Origin: Glutamicibacter sp. PS
GTDB taxonomy: Bacteria; Actinomycetota; Actinomycetes; Actinomycetales; Micrococcaceae
DNA length: 64,000 nucleotides
Assembly (NCBI GenBank): GCA_031317595.1
Contig: JANCMB010000001.1
Span: 2,235,610-2,299,609, forward strand
Direction of reading: 5' to 3'
The position numbers and the translations under genes are program-made. Below are positions 21,366 to 30,123 of this stretch, in pieces. The notes beneath the pieces were generated by a model, which saw only the letters and a list, made by a program, of their open reading frames with translations, made no database searches and had not been told where the DNA came from. Within the stretch, counting starts at the first letter, position 1; each line of letters begins with the position of its first letter.

Positions 21366-21387
21366 ATTTTTGAACGTGTTCAAAAAT
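21366..21387. promoter_or_regulatory. Perfect 22-bp palindrome, TetR operator
   Basis: The left arm ATTTTTGAAC, a 2-bp GT centre and the exact complementary right arm make an uninterrupted 22-bp palindrome 44 bp before the TetR start codon. TTGAAC-N2-GTTCAA is a common TetR-family operator core. Autorepression is the likely role. A further TTGAAC half-site is at 21308-21313. Confidence 0.75.
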
Positions 21388-21430
21388 GGCTAGACTGGAA
21401 AGACGAAAAGTCACGGGAAAGGGAGTTTGG

Positions 21431-22126
21431 ATGCAGCCGTGCACCACCAAAGGGAAAGCGACTCAAGCGCACCTGTTGGATACCGCCCTAACCTGCTTCG
21501 CAGAGTCCGGCTATCGCGAATCCAGCATGCGCACTATTGCCCAGCGCGCCGGAGTCTCGTTGTCTCACGCGTACTACTACTTCGACTCGAAAGAGGCGAT
21601 GGTGGGGCACCTATTGCTGAATTTGCGCACGGAGCAATATCGCCGATGCAAGGAGTTGCTCGGCGAAGGCAATACGCTTGAGGCCAATATTCGCATCGTG
21701 TTCAAGGAAGCGATCGAGGTGATGCGCCCCTATCACGACTTCGGGCCGGCCTTTATGCAGGTGCTGCGTTCCGCGACTCAGGACGCCACCGACGCGCAGC
21801 GAGAGGGCATAGAGCTTGCGTTATGGCGTCAAGTGGTTGACGAAGCCAGGCCCCTGCCGCCGTTGGGCATTCGAAAGGATCTACCGCGTTTCCTCTGGCT
21901 CGTTTCGCGCCAATTGATGTCGGTGTGGGCCTACGACTCCTCCGAGACGCAACGCCGCTCCCGGGCGTTGGCCATAGCCTTGGCGCCGGTCATCGCAAAG
22001 TTTGCCGTGCTTTGCCGCCTGCCGGTGGTCCGTTCGCTGTTCACGGATGTCATGGAACTCATGGATTCCACCACCGGGGCTGCAGAGCGCGATCCTTCCG
22101 AACGACTGCAGGCCAAGGCTTCGTAA
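21431..22126 (+). CDS. TetR-family transcriptional regulator
   Basis: 231 residues. The start chosen is the ATG at 21431 behind GGGAG; a longer frame opens inside the operator and lacks a ribosome site. The N-terminal HTH is clear: ATQAHLLDTALTCFAESGYRES then SMRTIAQRAGVSLSHAYYYFDSKEAM. The ligand domain is helical and ends with a variable tail. The regulator should bind the palindrome at 21366-21387. The next gene downstream (22223) is only 96 bp away and may be part of the regulon; no transporter adjoins. Confidence 0.93.
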   Translation: MQPCTTKGKATQAHLLDTALTCFAESGYRESSMRTIAQRAGVSLSHAYYYFDSKEAMVGHLLLNLRTEQYRRCKELLGEGNTLEANIRIVFKEAIEVMRPYHDFGPAFMQVLRSATQDATDAQREGIELALWRQVVDEARPLPPLGIRKDLPRFLWLVSRQLMSVWAYDSSETQRRSRALAIALAPVIAKFAVLCRLPVVRSLFTDVMELMDSTTGAAERDPSERLQAKAS

Positions 22127-22222
22127 CCTACGGTTCACCACATTTCTTGTGCTCGGTCATGGTGGGCGTAGAGTCTGAATGAAGGATCCCTTTTCTCACC
22201 ACGGCAAGGAGTTGGATACACC

Positions 22223-22837
22223 ATGGGCACAGCAGTGCGGCAACTTCCCGAATGGACCGCCGCCTATGCGCTTCTGCGCGATCGCATCGCATCTTTTCCC
22301 GGCGAAGATCAGGTCCGCTCCGTAGATCAAGACGGTAACGACGTCGAAATTCTGCGTTACTGGCCGGCCGCGGACTGGACACCGCCTGCCGACGTACGCA
22401 GACTCATTCTCCTAGGGCCCGGCAACGACGGCAGTGCGCAATCCTTGCGTAGTGCGGGCTTCACCCCGCTGAGCACGATGACCTTGCTGGCGGCACAGCC
22501 AACCGACGTGGAACAGGCCGTGAAATTGGCTGAAACCTCTGTGCTCTTCGAAGCACCCATGGATCACTACGACGTTGTTGAGGTTGCCGATTTCGATCGC
22601 CCCGTGGCCCGCGGCCGGATGCATTATGGATCAACATTCGGATTGATCTCGGACCCCGATCTTTTCGCGCCCAGTGACCCCGACACCGCACGGCGAGCAG
22701 TTATCGCTAGTTTTGCGGGGTCCGCCTTTGCCCATGGCCTACCTTGGATATTCTTAATTGCGTCCGAAGACCACGCCGAACACCTTGCGGAGGGTTGGTC
22801 TAAGGCCACGACGATCAGCATCTGGCAGCAGAGCTGA
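22223..22837 (+). CDS. GNAT-like protein, divergent N-acetyltransferase fold
   Basis: 204 residues. The second half reads as a weak GNAT core: a strand pair around PVARGRMHYGSTFGLISDP, then PSDPDTARRAVIASFAGSAFAHGL in place of the acetyl-CoA loop and helix, then PWIFLIASEDHAEHLAEGWSK. The canonical Q/R-x-x-G-x-G/A loop is not intact, so activity is uncertain. The first half (LRRLILLGPGND region) may be a second degenerate unit. AAGGAG is 12 bases from the ATG, rather far; a GTG at 22236 is an alternative. Function unknown. Confidence 0.65.
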   Translation: MGTAVRQLPEWTAAYALLRDRIASFPGEDQVRSVDQDGNDVEILRYWPAADWTPPADVRRLILLGPGNDGSAQSLRSAGFTPLSTMTLLAAQPTDVEQAVKLAETSVLFEAPMDHYDVVEVADFDRPVARGRMHYGSTFGLISDPDLFAPSDPDTARRAVIASFAGSAFAHGLPWIFLIASEDHAEHLAEGWSKATTISIWQQS

Positions 22838-22870
22838 CATCTACCCTTCTCAAAAACGATTTTTGGAACA

Positions 22871-23698
22871 ATGACTGAAAATATCACCGCCCCACGCCCA
22901 GCGTTCACCCTGACTATTGCCGGCTCGGAAGCTACCGGTGGAGCCGGAGCACAGGCAGACCTGAAAACCTTTCAGGAACTCAACACCTACGGCATGGTCG
23001 CACTGACCTGCATCGTGTCCTTTGACCCGAAGGATAACTGGAATCACCGTTTCGTCCCGGTGGAACCACAGGTCATCGCCGACCAGCTGGAAGCCATTCA
23101 GACCTGCTACTCCGGCAGCCTCGACACCGTGAAACTGGGCATGATGGGCTCTCCGGCCACGATCGATACGGTGGCAACCGCGCTGAAGTCTCAGTCATGG
23201 AAGAACATCGTGTTGGACCCGGTACTCATCTGCAAGGGTCAGGAGCCGGGGCACGCGTTGGACACTGACCAGGCCTTGAAGTCCCAGTTGCTACCCCAGG
23301 CCACCTTTGTCACTCCCAATCACTTCGAAGCCGAGCAGCTCTCCGGCCTGAGCATCACGAACGAAGCCGAACTGATCGCCGCCGCCAAGAAGATCCACGA
23401 GGTCTCCGGCGCGGCCGTGCTCGCCAAGGGTGGAGTCCGCATCGAGGGAGAAGACGCCATCGATGTCTTCTTCGATGGCGAAACCCTGGAGGTTCTACGC
23501 GAAAAGAAGATTGGTGACCTGGCTGTCTCGGGAGCCGGCTGTTCTCTGGCAGCCGCAATCACCGCCGAACTGGCTAAGGGCGCGGCTCCCCTAGAGGCCG
23601 CCCGCACCGCCAAGGCCTTCGTGACCGAGGGCATCCGTAACCGTGTCGCCGGGCAGACGCCGTTCGACGCGCTGTGGCAGGGTGGACGCCGCAACTAG
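22871..23698 (+). CDS. Pyridoxal/hydroxymethylpyrimidine kinase (PdxK/ThiD family)
   Basis: 275 residues of the ribokinase fold. It opens TLTIAGSEATGGAGAQADLKTFQELNTYG, here split as TIAGSEATGG and AGAQADLKTF, with the ALTCIVSFDPK segment typical of the Bacillus PdxK/ThiD group. The anion hole and catalytic region is SGAGCSLAAAITAEL, with Cys where ribokinases have Asp, as in PdxK and ThiD of this subgroup. It phosphorylates pyridoxal/pyridoxine or HMP. Which vitamin pathway it serves cannot be fixed from context, because no other thi or pdx gene is present. Confidence 0.9.
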   Translation: MTENITAPRPAFTLTIAGSEATGGAGAQADLKTFQELNTYGMVALTCIVSFDPKDNWNHRFVPVEPQVIADQLEAIQTCYSGSLDTVKLGMMGSPATIDTVATALKSQSWKNIVLDPVLICKGQEPGHALDTDQALKSQLLPQATFVTPNHFEAEQLSGLSITNEAELIAAAKKIHEVSGAAVLAKGGVRIEGEDAIDVFFDGETLEVLREKKIGDLAVSGAGCSLAAAITAELAKGAAPLEAARTAKAFVTEGIRNRVAGQTPFDALWQGGRRN

Positions 23699-23827
23699 CA
23701 CGACCGCACGCCGCCAGCACTCGGCCCTCACCCAAATGGACGTCGAGTGCTGGCGACGGGCCCGGACCACGAGCGAGGTGCGGTGCGCTCTCAGTTACCA
23801 GATAGGCCACTGACAACTCAGTCGAGT

Positions 23828-23998
23828 TTATTGCTGGGCGTGCCGTCTGCGCTGTATTTTCATTGCGCGGAAATGAATCATCGCGATACTCACCGCGGCA
23901 AAGGCTCCAAGCATCCAAGGGTTTATCGAGGTCACACACGCCAGCGTTCCGAAAATAGCGGTCGGCAATAGCCACCCATATGCTCGTGCGACGTTCAT
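23828..23998 (-). CDS. Possible small membrane protein (56 residues)
   Basis: Start set at the ATG at 23998 because GAGGA lies 9 bases before it; earlier in-frame ATGs are too close to that site. Two short hydrophobic segments (WLLPTAIFGTLACVTSI and WMLGAFAAVSIAMIHF) are followed by a basic tail KIQRRRHAQQ, giving an inside-facing C-terminus. No family recognised. The ORF is short and isolated, so it may be spurious. Confidence 0.45.
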   Translation of the reverse strand: MNVARAYGWLLPTAIFGTLACVTSINPWMLGAFAAVSIAMIHFRAMKIQRRRHAQQ

Positions 23999-24436
23999 CG
24001 GCATCATTCCTCGTTCGTTTATGATCTGTCGCCACAGGCTTACCCCAACCGCCTGGTATTGCGCACTAGCTGAGTTCACACCAAAACATGCTCAGAAGCG
24101 GAGAATCTGCACACCCGTCCGTGATCAGAAAATCGTCGTATTGCTCAATGAAGCCCGATCGGTGCCGCACATGACTATGGTACATTATCTATGAAGCTTT
24201 GAATAAGAGTCGACGCATCGCAGCGCCTCAATATCCTCCTCCATCCCCGCTAAGGCCTATTGAGTCCCACACAGCCGCAACTCACGCTAAGTACATGGCT
24301 ACTGTATTTTTCCTCACCATACGTCCGATAGCCGCGACTCATTTGCTACGATCAATTCCGTAGGCACCACCGGTGCCGCCACGTACGACAGAAGCTATGA
24401 GCGCATGTATGAGCGCGGGAAAGTGAGGTGGCCGCA
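23999..24436. other. Gene-poor stretch, lower GC, no feature recognised
   Basis: About 440 bases with visibly more A and T than the neighbours and no coding frame of plausible length or codon use on either strand. No tRNA-like T-arm, no long palindrome and no clear promoter was found. The 3' part probably contains the promoter for the leader and the EF-G-binding protein gene downstream. Confidence 0.5.
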
Positions 24437-24493
24437 ATGGCCTGCTTGAACCTCTGCCCGTTCGTCTCCGTGGCGGACGGAGTTACACGCTAG
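24437..24493 (+). CDS. Possible leader peptide (18 codons) upstream of the EF-G-binding protein
   Basis: ATG at 24437 follows GAGGTGG at a normal distance and reads 18 codons, MACLNLCPFVSVADGVTR, to TAG at 24491. The coding frame overlaps one arm pair CTCCGT (24466-24471)/ACGGAG (24477-24482), and a second hairpin follows at once. Leader ORF plus hairpins ahead of a ribosome-protection gene is the layout of translational attenuation, so a regulatory role is suggested. The ORF is short and could be chance. Confidence 0.35.
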   Translation: MACLNLCPFVSVADGVTR

Positions 24494-24499
24494 AAATCA

Positions 24500-24520
24500 G
24501 ACTCCGCATATCGCGGCGTC
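24500..24520 (+). promoter_or_regulatory. Hairpin after leader ORF, possible attenuator
   Basis: GAC-t-CCGC (24500-24507) pairs with GCGG-c-GTC (24513-24520) around an ATATC loop, seven paired positions with one mismatch, seven bases after the leader stop codon. It has no T-run. Confidence 0.3.
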
Positions 24521-24620
24521 TGCGGCGTTGTGCTCCGCAAAGCATAGATTGGCTCGCGCCCGGGGACATCTCTCGATGAATTTTCCTTCCCTTTTCGCGC
24601 CCTACATTAGGAGCCAGCTC

Positions 24621-25130
24621 ATGCGGCCACTGTCCGAAAAAACCATCCGTTCGTCATTCATCAACGCCAGCCGCCAAGAGGCAAAGAAGCTCAATCTCCC
24701 CGAAAACTTCAATGAGATCGACTGGGAGAATATCGAGTACCTCGGTTGGCGTGATCCCAAGATGCCGCAACGCGGGTATCTGCTATTCACCGACGCTCAG
24801 GGCACCACTCGCGGATTGCTGATGCGCACGAGCAACGCCACGCGCCGCCCCGGCAGTGCGGCAATGTGCGAGATGTGCCGCGACGTAACCCTGCCCTGCC
24901 CTGTCGTCCTCTTTTCTACCCGCCGCGCTGGTCAGGCCGGGCGCGAGGGTGACACGCTGGGCACGATGATCTGCAGTGAATTTCAGTGCTCCGCCAATGT
25001 GCGCGTGGCACCACCCAAGGACCCCATCAACCCCGATCCCATGCTCGTTGTCGCCCAGCGGATAGCCGAGCTCCCAGTACGGGTGGATGCCTTCATCCGA
25101 CGGGTCCTCGGTGAATCTACTGTGAAGTAA
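24621..25130 (+). CDS. FBP-domain EF-G-binding protein (FusB-like treble-clef zinc finger)
   Basis: 169 residues from the ATG at 24621, set by AGGAG at 24609-24613; a longer frame from 24528 lacks such a site. The N-terminal helical part (SEKTIRSSFINASRQEAKKLN) leads to a C-terminal treble-clef finger with CEMC and ICSEFQC ligands. This is the layout of the FBP_C/FusB family, whose staphylococcal members bind elongation factor G and release it from stalled ribosomes, giving fusidic-acid resistance. Actinobacterial homologues are widespread and their role is less clear. A strong terminator follows at 25219-25256. Confidence 0.85.
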   Translation: MRPLSEKTIRSSFINASRQEAKKLNLPENFNEIDWENIEYLGWRDPKMPQRGYLLFTDAQGTTRGLLMRTSNATRRPGSAAMCEMCRDVTLPCPVVLFSTRRAGQAGREGDTLGTMICSEFQCSANVRVAPPKDPINPDPMLVVAQRIAELPVRVDAFIRRVLGESTVK

Positions 25131-25218
25131 TAAAGACTCTTTCGAATCTGAAAGTTCACTGCACATTTCATTGCCCCGGTGGGCAGGGTTCCCCCTCAGC
25201 TCCGGGGGAAGAAATATG

Positions 25219-25256
25219 AAAAAAATCCGGCAGGCTTCCAGCCTGCCGGATTTTTT
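25219..25256. terminator. Strong bidirectional rho-independent terminator
   Basis: TCCGGCAGGC (25226-25235), a 5-base loop and GCCTGCCGGA (25241-25250) form a perfect 10-bp stem flanked by seven As on the left and six Ts on the right. It ends transcription of the EF-G-binding protein gene and can work from either side. Confidence 0.93.
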
Positions 25257-25428
25257 ATTCAACAACCCCTTGATATGTGGCCCGGCTCACCTAAGATTTC
25301 ATAACTAGGGAGCGGGCGCCAGCGGACGCCCACCCCGGATCATCGTCGTCAGCTCGCGCCGCGCCGTGATTCGCCGTGCCCCTGCAGGCTCGGTCGTCCT
25401 CCGCCATCCAGCTTGAGCTAGGAGCATC

Positions 25429-28400
25429 ATGGTCACTGAGCGCAATCAAAGATTGCCGCGCCGCATCCTGGGGGCCACCAGCGCGTTGGCGTTGGCCGTC
25501 ACCATGGCCGCGCCCGCCATTGCTGCGGACGTCCCGCGGCCCTCGGAGGGACAGAACGCAGCATCACTGCCGATTTCCACGCCCCAGTCACTATCCGAAC
25601 GCAAGGTCTCTGCCCCGTTGGCTAAGGCCAGCGGAGAAGTCTCGGTCTTCGTACAGCTCGAAGGAGACGGTGCCTTCGAGAGCGTGAAGAAGAGCGGGAA
25701 GTCCAAGGACACCGCCAAGGTCAAGAACATTCGTGCCAAGGTCAAGGGCAAGAGTGAGGAACTCGCCGCGAAGGCAAAGTCCAAGGTCCTCTACACCACG
25801 CATAACACGGTGCAGGGTGTTGCGCTGACCGGTGACGCGGATGATCTGCGCGCCTTGGCCAGCCGCTCCGATGTGAACAAGATCAGCGCGATCGTGCCGA
25901 AGAAACCGTCCAACCGCGGCGGCGTGATCGACACCGAAGCCTTGAAGAGCTGGACCGAACTCGACAAGACCGGTGAAGGCGTCAAGATCGCTGTGCTCGA
26001 TACGGGCATCGACTACACCCATGCAGACTTCGGTGGCCCCGGCACCCTCGAGGCCTACAAGGAAGCCCAAGCATCCGAGGAACTGCCCAGTGCAGATTCC
26101 GGACTACGTGATGCGAATAAGTTCATCGGTGGTTGGGACCTCGTTGGCGACGACTACAACGCCGACCCCGATGCCGACGATTACCAGCCGGTGCCGCACC
26201 CAGACCCGAATCCCCTGGATTGCCAAGCGGCCGGTCACGGTTCACATGTTGCAGGCACCGCCGCCGGTTACGGCGTGAACGCTGACGGTAGCACCTTCAC
26301 CGGCGATTACTCCGGGCTCGATGCAGAATCCGTTGCTGATATGAAGATCGGCCCGGGTACGGCTCCGCAGGCCCAGCTGATCGGCATCCGTGTCTTCGGT
26401 TGCGGCGGCTCCTCCTCCGTGGTGGGCCAGGCACTGGACTACGTACTTGACCCGAACGGTGACGGTGACTTCTCCGACCGTGCCGATGTCGTGAACATGT
26501 CCCTCGGTTCGGATCACTCCCCCACCGAAGATCCCGAAAATGACATCGTTGACGAGCTGACCAAGGCCGGAATCCTCTCGGTGGTCGCCTCGGGTAACGC
26601 CAGCGACGTTACGGATGTGGGCGGCTCCCCCGGTAACTCCCGTAGTTCGCTGACCGTGGCAAACTCGGTGGGTTCACAGGTCACCTTGGATGGTATCGAG
26701 GTCAACGCACCAGCTGACCTGGCAGGTAAGGTCGCCGGTCAGTACACCGCGAACTTCAACGTCACCAACGCCGACCCCGCCCAGCTTTCGGGAGCCGTGG
26801 TCATGGCTCCAAGCGACAACGCTTTTGGCTGTGAACCATTCGAGCCCGGCTCCCTTGACGGCAAGTGGGTCTGGCTGACCTGGAGCGAAAACGGCGAATT
26901 CCCCTGTGGCTCGATGGGTCGCTTCAACAACGCTGAGGCCGCCGGCGCAACCGGTGTGATTCTGGATTCCGAGACCAACCTGTTCAGCTCCGGTATTGCT
27001 GGTAACGCCACGATCCCTGGTGCACAGCTGACCTTGGATAACTCCAACAAGCTCCGCCCAACTGCCGAGGCCGGCACCTTGCAGGTCACTCTCGATCCGG
27101 AACTTGTCGGCGCCGTCTCGGGCGCTTCAGGCGCCAAGGACGCGCTGAACTCGTCGTCCTCCCGTGGTGTCCACGGCAGCAATGGTGTCGTAAAGCCCGA
27201 CGTGGCCGCACCGGGTACGCAGATCGGCTCGGCCGGCGTGGGTACCGGTAACGGGCCCGCCGTCATGTCCGGTACCTCGATGGCAACCCCCATGGTCGCG
27301 GGTGTAGCCGCCCTGGTTCTGCAGGGTAGCGACTACACTCCTGAGCAGGCCAAGAGCCTGATCATGAACACCGCGGCTGCCGATGTTATTGCCGATAACG
27401 GTGAGGTCTTCGGGCCGAACCGGGTCGGCTCGGGTCGCGTTATGGCCGCCGCCGCCATTAACTCGCCGGTGTACGCTTTCGATTCGGAAGCTCCGGATCT
27501 GACCTCCGTCGTGTTCGGTGTGACCGAGCTCAGTGGCAAGAAGGCGTTCACCGCTACTCGTGAGATCACCGTGGTGAACACCTCCGACGAAGAGCAGAGC
27601 TACGACGCCGAGTACCTTTCGGCCACGCAGATTCCTGGCGCTTCGATCACTCTGGATCGCCAGAGCGTCACGGTTCCGGCCGGCGGCGAGGCGAAGCTCC
27701 AGGTCACCTTGACGGTCGACCCGAGCAAGTGGGAGAAGACCATGGATCCGACCATGGAGGCTGCACAGTCGGGTATCGCCCGTGCGTGGCTGGCCGATGT
27801 AACCGGCCGTGTACAGCTGACCAGCGACTCGGCCCCAACCCTTCGCGTTCCGGTGCAGGCTGCCCCGAAGCTAGCCGCCGACATGTCCGGCAAGCTCAAG
27901 AAGCTAAAGAAGGGTTCGAACAGCACCACCCTGTCGCTGAAGGGTAAGGACATTCAGGTTGGCACCGAGGCCACGAGCGTCACCTCGCTGCTCGGTGCAT
28001 TCGAATTGGGCGCCTCCAGCCCACGCGGTGATGACATGCTCGATAGCATCCCGGTGGCTCGCGCCATGGATCTGAAGTACGTAGGTGCTTCTTCGACCCA
28101 GCCACGCACCGGCGTGGACGAAGGAACTCTGAACATCGGCGTGGCCACCTGGGAAAATTGGGCCCACCTCGCCGGTGCCACCGAACTGGATGTCGAAATC
28201 GATGTGGATAAGGATGGCAAGGCCGACTTCGTCTCCTTCACCACCACCCTCTCGGACATCGACCTCGACCTGGTGGCCACCTACGATCTGGCCACCGGTG
28301 AACAGGTCGACCTGCAGCCGGTCAACGGTGTAATGGGCGATGTTGATACCAACACCTTCGACACCAACACCGCGATCCTTCCGGTATCGCTGGCAGCGCT

Positions 28401-28695
28401 GGGTCTGGACGGTCACTCCGGTGACATCTCCTACCGCGTGATGTCCTACACCTGGTATCACACGGACCCTGAGGGCGGGCTCGTCCCGGTCGACACCACC
28501 GACTGGATCGATTTCAACACCGCAGAGCCGCAGGTGGACTTCGGAGGCTCCGGCGCCGTGTTTACCGACCTGAAGGGCACCAACATTCCGGTGACCGTCG
28601 CGGACACCTCGGTGGCTTCCAACGCGCTGTTGCTGCACCTGCACAATGGCACGGATGAAAAGGCTCAGGTACTCCGGGTGACCAAGGGTAAGTAA
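25429..28695 (+). CDS. Secreted subtilisin-family (S8) serine protease, multidomain
   Basis: 1088 residues. A twin-Arg-rich N-terminus (LPRRILG) and hydrophobic core end in AIA-AD near residue 33, a signal peptidase site. A propeptide resembling inhibitor I9 (about 65-160) precedes the catalytic domain with D191 (VLDTGIDYTHAD), H270 (GHGSHVAG), N390 (VASGNAS) and S617 (SGTSMATPM). A protease-associated domain is inserted at about 430-560. Beta-sandwich-like C-terminal repeats fill 690-1088; there is no LPXTG sorting signal or terminal anchor. It is likely an extracellular protein-degrading enzyme that matures by self-cleavage. AGGAG lies before the ATG. Confidence 0.95.
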   Translation: MVTERNQRLPRRILGATSALALAVTMAAPAIAADVPRPSEGQNAASLPISTPQSLSERKVSAPLAKASGEVSVFVQLEGDGAFESVKKSGKSKDTAKVKNIRAKVKGKSEELAAKAKSKVLYTTHNTVQGVALTGDADDLRALASRSDVNKISAIVPKKPSNRGGVIDTEALKSWTELDKTGEGVKIAVLDTGIDYTHADFGGPGTLEAYKEAQASEELPSADSGLRDANKFIGGWDLVGDDYNADPDADDYQPVPHPDPNPLDCQAAGHGSHVAGTAAGYGVNADGSTFTGDYSGLDAESVADMKIGPGTAPQAQLIGIRVFGCGGSSSVVGQALDYVLDPNGDGDFSDRADVVNMSLGSDHSPTEDPENDIVDELTKAGILSVVASGNASDVTDVGGSPGNSRSSLTVANSVGSQVTLDGIEVNAPADLAGKVAGQYTANFNVTNADPAQLSGAVVMAPSDNAFGCEPFEPGSLDGKWVWLTWSENGEFPCGSMGRFNNAEAAGATGVILDSETNLFSSGIAGNATIPGAQLTLDNSNKLRPTAEAGTLQVTLDPELVGAVSGASGAKDALNSSSSRGVHGSNGVVKPDVAAPGTQIGSAGVGTGNGPAVMSGTSMATPMVAGVAALVLQGSDYTPEQAKSLIMNTAAADVIADNGEVFGPNRVGSGRVMAAAAINSPVYAFDSEAPDLTSVVFGVTELSGKKAFTATREITVVNTSDEEQSYDAEYLSATQIPGASITLDRQSVTVPAGGEAKLQVTLTVDPSKWEKTMDPTMEAAQSGIARAWLADVTGRVQLTSDSAPTLRVPVQAAPKLAADMSGKLKKLKKGSNSTTLSLKGKDIQVGTEATSVTSLLGAFELGASSPRGDDMLDSIPVARAMDLKYVGASSTQPRTGVDEGTLNIGVATWENWAHLAGATELDVEIDVDKDGKADFVSFTTTLSDIDLDLVATYDLATGEQVDLQPVNGVMGDVDTNTFDTNTAILPVSLAALGLDGHSGDISYRVMSYTWYHTDPEGGLVPVDTTDWIDFNTAEPQVDFGGSGAVFTDLKGTNIPVTVADTSVASNALLLHLHNGTDEKAQVLRVTKGK

Positions 28696-28720
28696 CCTAC
28701 GGATCCCCTTGGGGTAACTG

Positions 28721-28741
28721 AAAAAACGACCCGCTCGGGTC
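28721..28741 (-). terminator. Rho-independent terminator of the GH3 lipoprotein gene
   Basis: On the reverse strand GACCCG and CGGGTC pair around a two-base AG (or a four-base loop with five pairs) and are followed by G and six Ts. It lies 34 bases after the GH3 stop codon. Confidence 0.75.
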
Positions 28742-28774
28742 AGTGCGTTGCGAGTACGTGCTGGCCTGGGCGGG

Positions 28775-30055
28775 TTATTCTTTGCCCGTTTCCAGCTTTG
28801 CGGTTAACGCGACCGTAACCGCATCTTCCAGCCGCTGCGCGAACTGTTCATCGGCATCGGCCTGCTTGGTCAGTGCGTTGATCATGGTCCGGGATTTATC
28901 CGCATCGACACACAACGGCAGGGTGCCACCGGCATCAATAAACCGTACAGCCCGTTCCCCGACCGGCACCGAGGCAACCTGTTTCGCTTCACACAGGTCA
29001 TCGGAGATCACCACCCCGTCGTATCCGAGCTTCTCCCGCAGTAGGCCCTGAATGAGCGCCCGGGAGAACGGCGCATCATTTTTCTTGTCGATCCGCGTAT
29101 AGCGAGCATTGGCGACCATAACCCATGCCTGCCCTTGCTCAATGGCCTGTACGAAGGGCCGCAACGACTCACTGTCACCGCTGGTGGCCGTGTCGGTCAC
29201 CGACGCGGTGGTGTCGGTGTTCTCCCGAACATTTCCAAGACCCGGGAAGTGTTTGACGACCGGCTGTACGCCCTGTGCGGATAGCGCCTGATTAACCGTC
29301 CGAATCGATTCGGTCACGCTCTTAAGGCTGGATCCGTAGTTCCGCGCGAAATACCCAATGGGTGCGTTGGCGCTACCCAACGCGGGGTCAACAACATCGG
29401 CAACCGGGGCGAGATTGACGTTCACACCGGCTTTCTGCAGTTCCTTGGCAACGCTGCGCCACGTGCTATCTAGCCGCTGTGTAGACCATTTCGCCTGGGT
29501 CACCGCGGTCGGCAAGTCGCTAAACCCGCTACCTTGAAGCACCCGGACGTAGCCTCCCTCTTGGTCCGTGGCCACCCAGGCGTCCAAGCCCTCAGGGGAA
29601 TTGGCAGATAATGCACTACGTAGCTGCCCGGTCACCGCCGAGGTCTGTTTCACCGAGAGTTTGCTCCGGCCACGCAGGAACACATTCGCGACCCCTGCCT
29701 TCGTCAGTGACTTCAACGTCGCCTTCGTGGCACCGGTGGCTTCGACACCAGCCATGACCAGCTGGCCGGCTTGTTCCCGGGAAGACATCTGCGCGGCCAG
29801 CCGTGCCGCACGTTGCGCTTCGGTGCTGGGCTCGGTCGACGGAACCGGTGCCGTCGGCACTGGGGACGTCGCCGACATCGACGGTTCAGCGGAGGTGGGA
29901 TCCGTCGACGACGGAGTTGCCGGGCTCTGTGGCGCTCCGCTGCTCCCGGTTGGCGTCGTTGCTTGCGGCTCTTCACGAGGCCCGCACCCGGTGGCCACTA
30001 GCAACAATGACCCAACTAGTAGCGGGGATACCAGCTTGAGCAGAGGCGACTTCAT
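28775..30055 (-). CDS. GH3-family lipoprotein, NagZ-like beta-N-acetylhexosaminidase fold
   Basis: 426 residues. A type II signal peptide ends in the lipobox LVATGC with C24 as the lipidated residue, followed by a S/T/P-rich linker of about 60 residues. The GH3 barrel shows SREQAGQLVMAGVEA, WVATDQEGGYVRVL, QPVVKHFPGLGN and GVVISDDLCEA. The nucleophile Asp of SDDL is kept, but the KHFPGHG-x-DSH segment of true NagZ, which carries the general acid, reads KHFPGLGNVRENTD here, so catalysis may differ. Actinobacterial lipoproteins of this type act in cell-wall turnover. The start is the ATG at 30055; longer frames lack a signal sequence. Confidence 0.88.
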   Translation of the reverse strand: MKSPLLKLVSPLLVGSLLLVATGCGPREEPQATTPTGSSGAPQSPATPSSTDPTSAEPSMSATSPVPTAPVPSTEPSTEAQRAARLAAQMSSREQAGQLVMAGVEATGATKATLKSLTKAGVANVFLRGRSKLSVKQTSAVTGQLRSALSANSPEGLDAWVATDQEGGYVRVLQGSGFSDLPTAVTQAKWSTQRLDSTWRSVAKELQKAGVNVNLAPVADVVDPALGSANAPIGYFARNYGSSLKSVTESIRTVNQALSAQGVQPVVKHFPGLGNVRENTDTTASVTDTATSGDSESLRPFVQAIEQGQAWVMVANARYTRIDKKNDAPFSRALIQGLLREKLGYDGVVISDDLCEAKQVASVPVGERAVRFIDAGGTLPLCVDADKSRTMINALTKQADADEQFAQRLEDAVTVALTAKLETGKE

Positions 30056-30123
30056 GCTCTCATTGTTGCACCGTGCCCTGTGAGTCGTCGCTCGCCCGTT
30101 GGGCAAGCACAACTCCGGTTTAT

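Noticed and set aside
24396-24436. Second, shorter ORF (9 codons) before the leader ORF
   Set aside because: Too short and without a ribosome site; no evidence of translation.
23999-24436. tRNA or small RNA in the AT-rich gap
   Set aside because: No T-arm consensus, CCA-proximal stem or terminator could be found.
24528-24620. N-terminal extension of the EF-G-binding protein from 24528
   Set aside because: The extension has no ribosome site, includes unlikely residues and AGGAG is correctly placed for the ATG at 24621.
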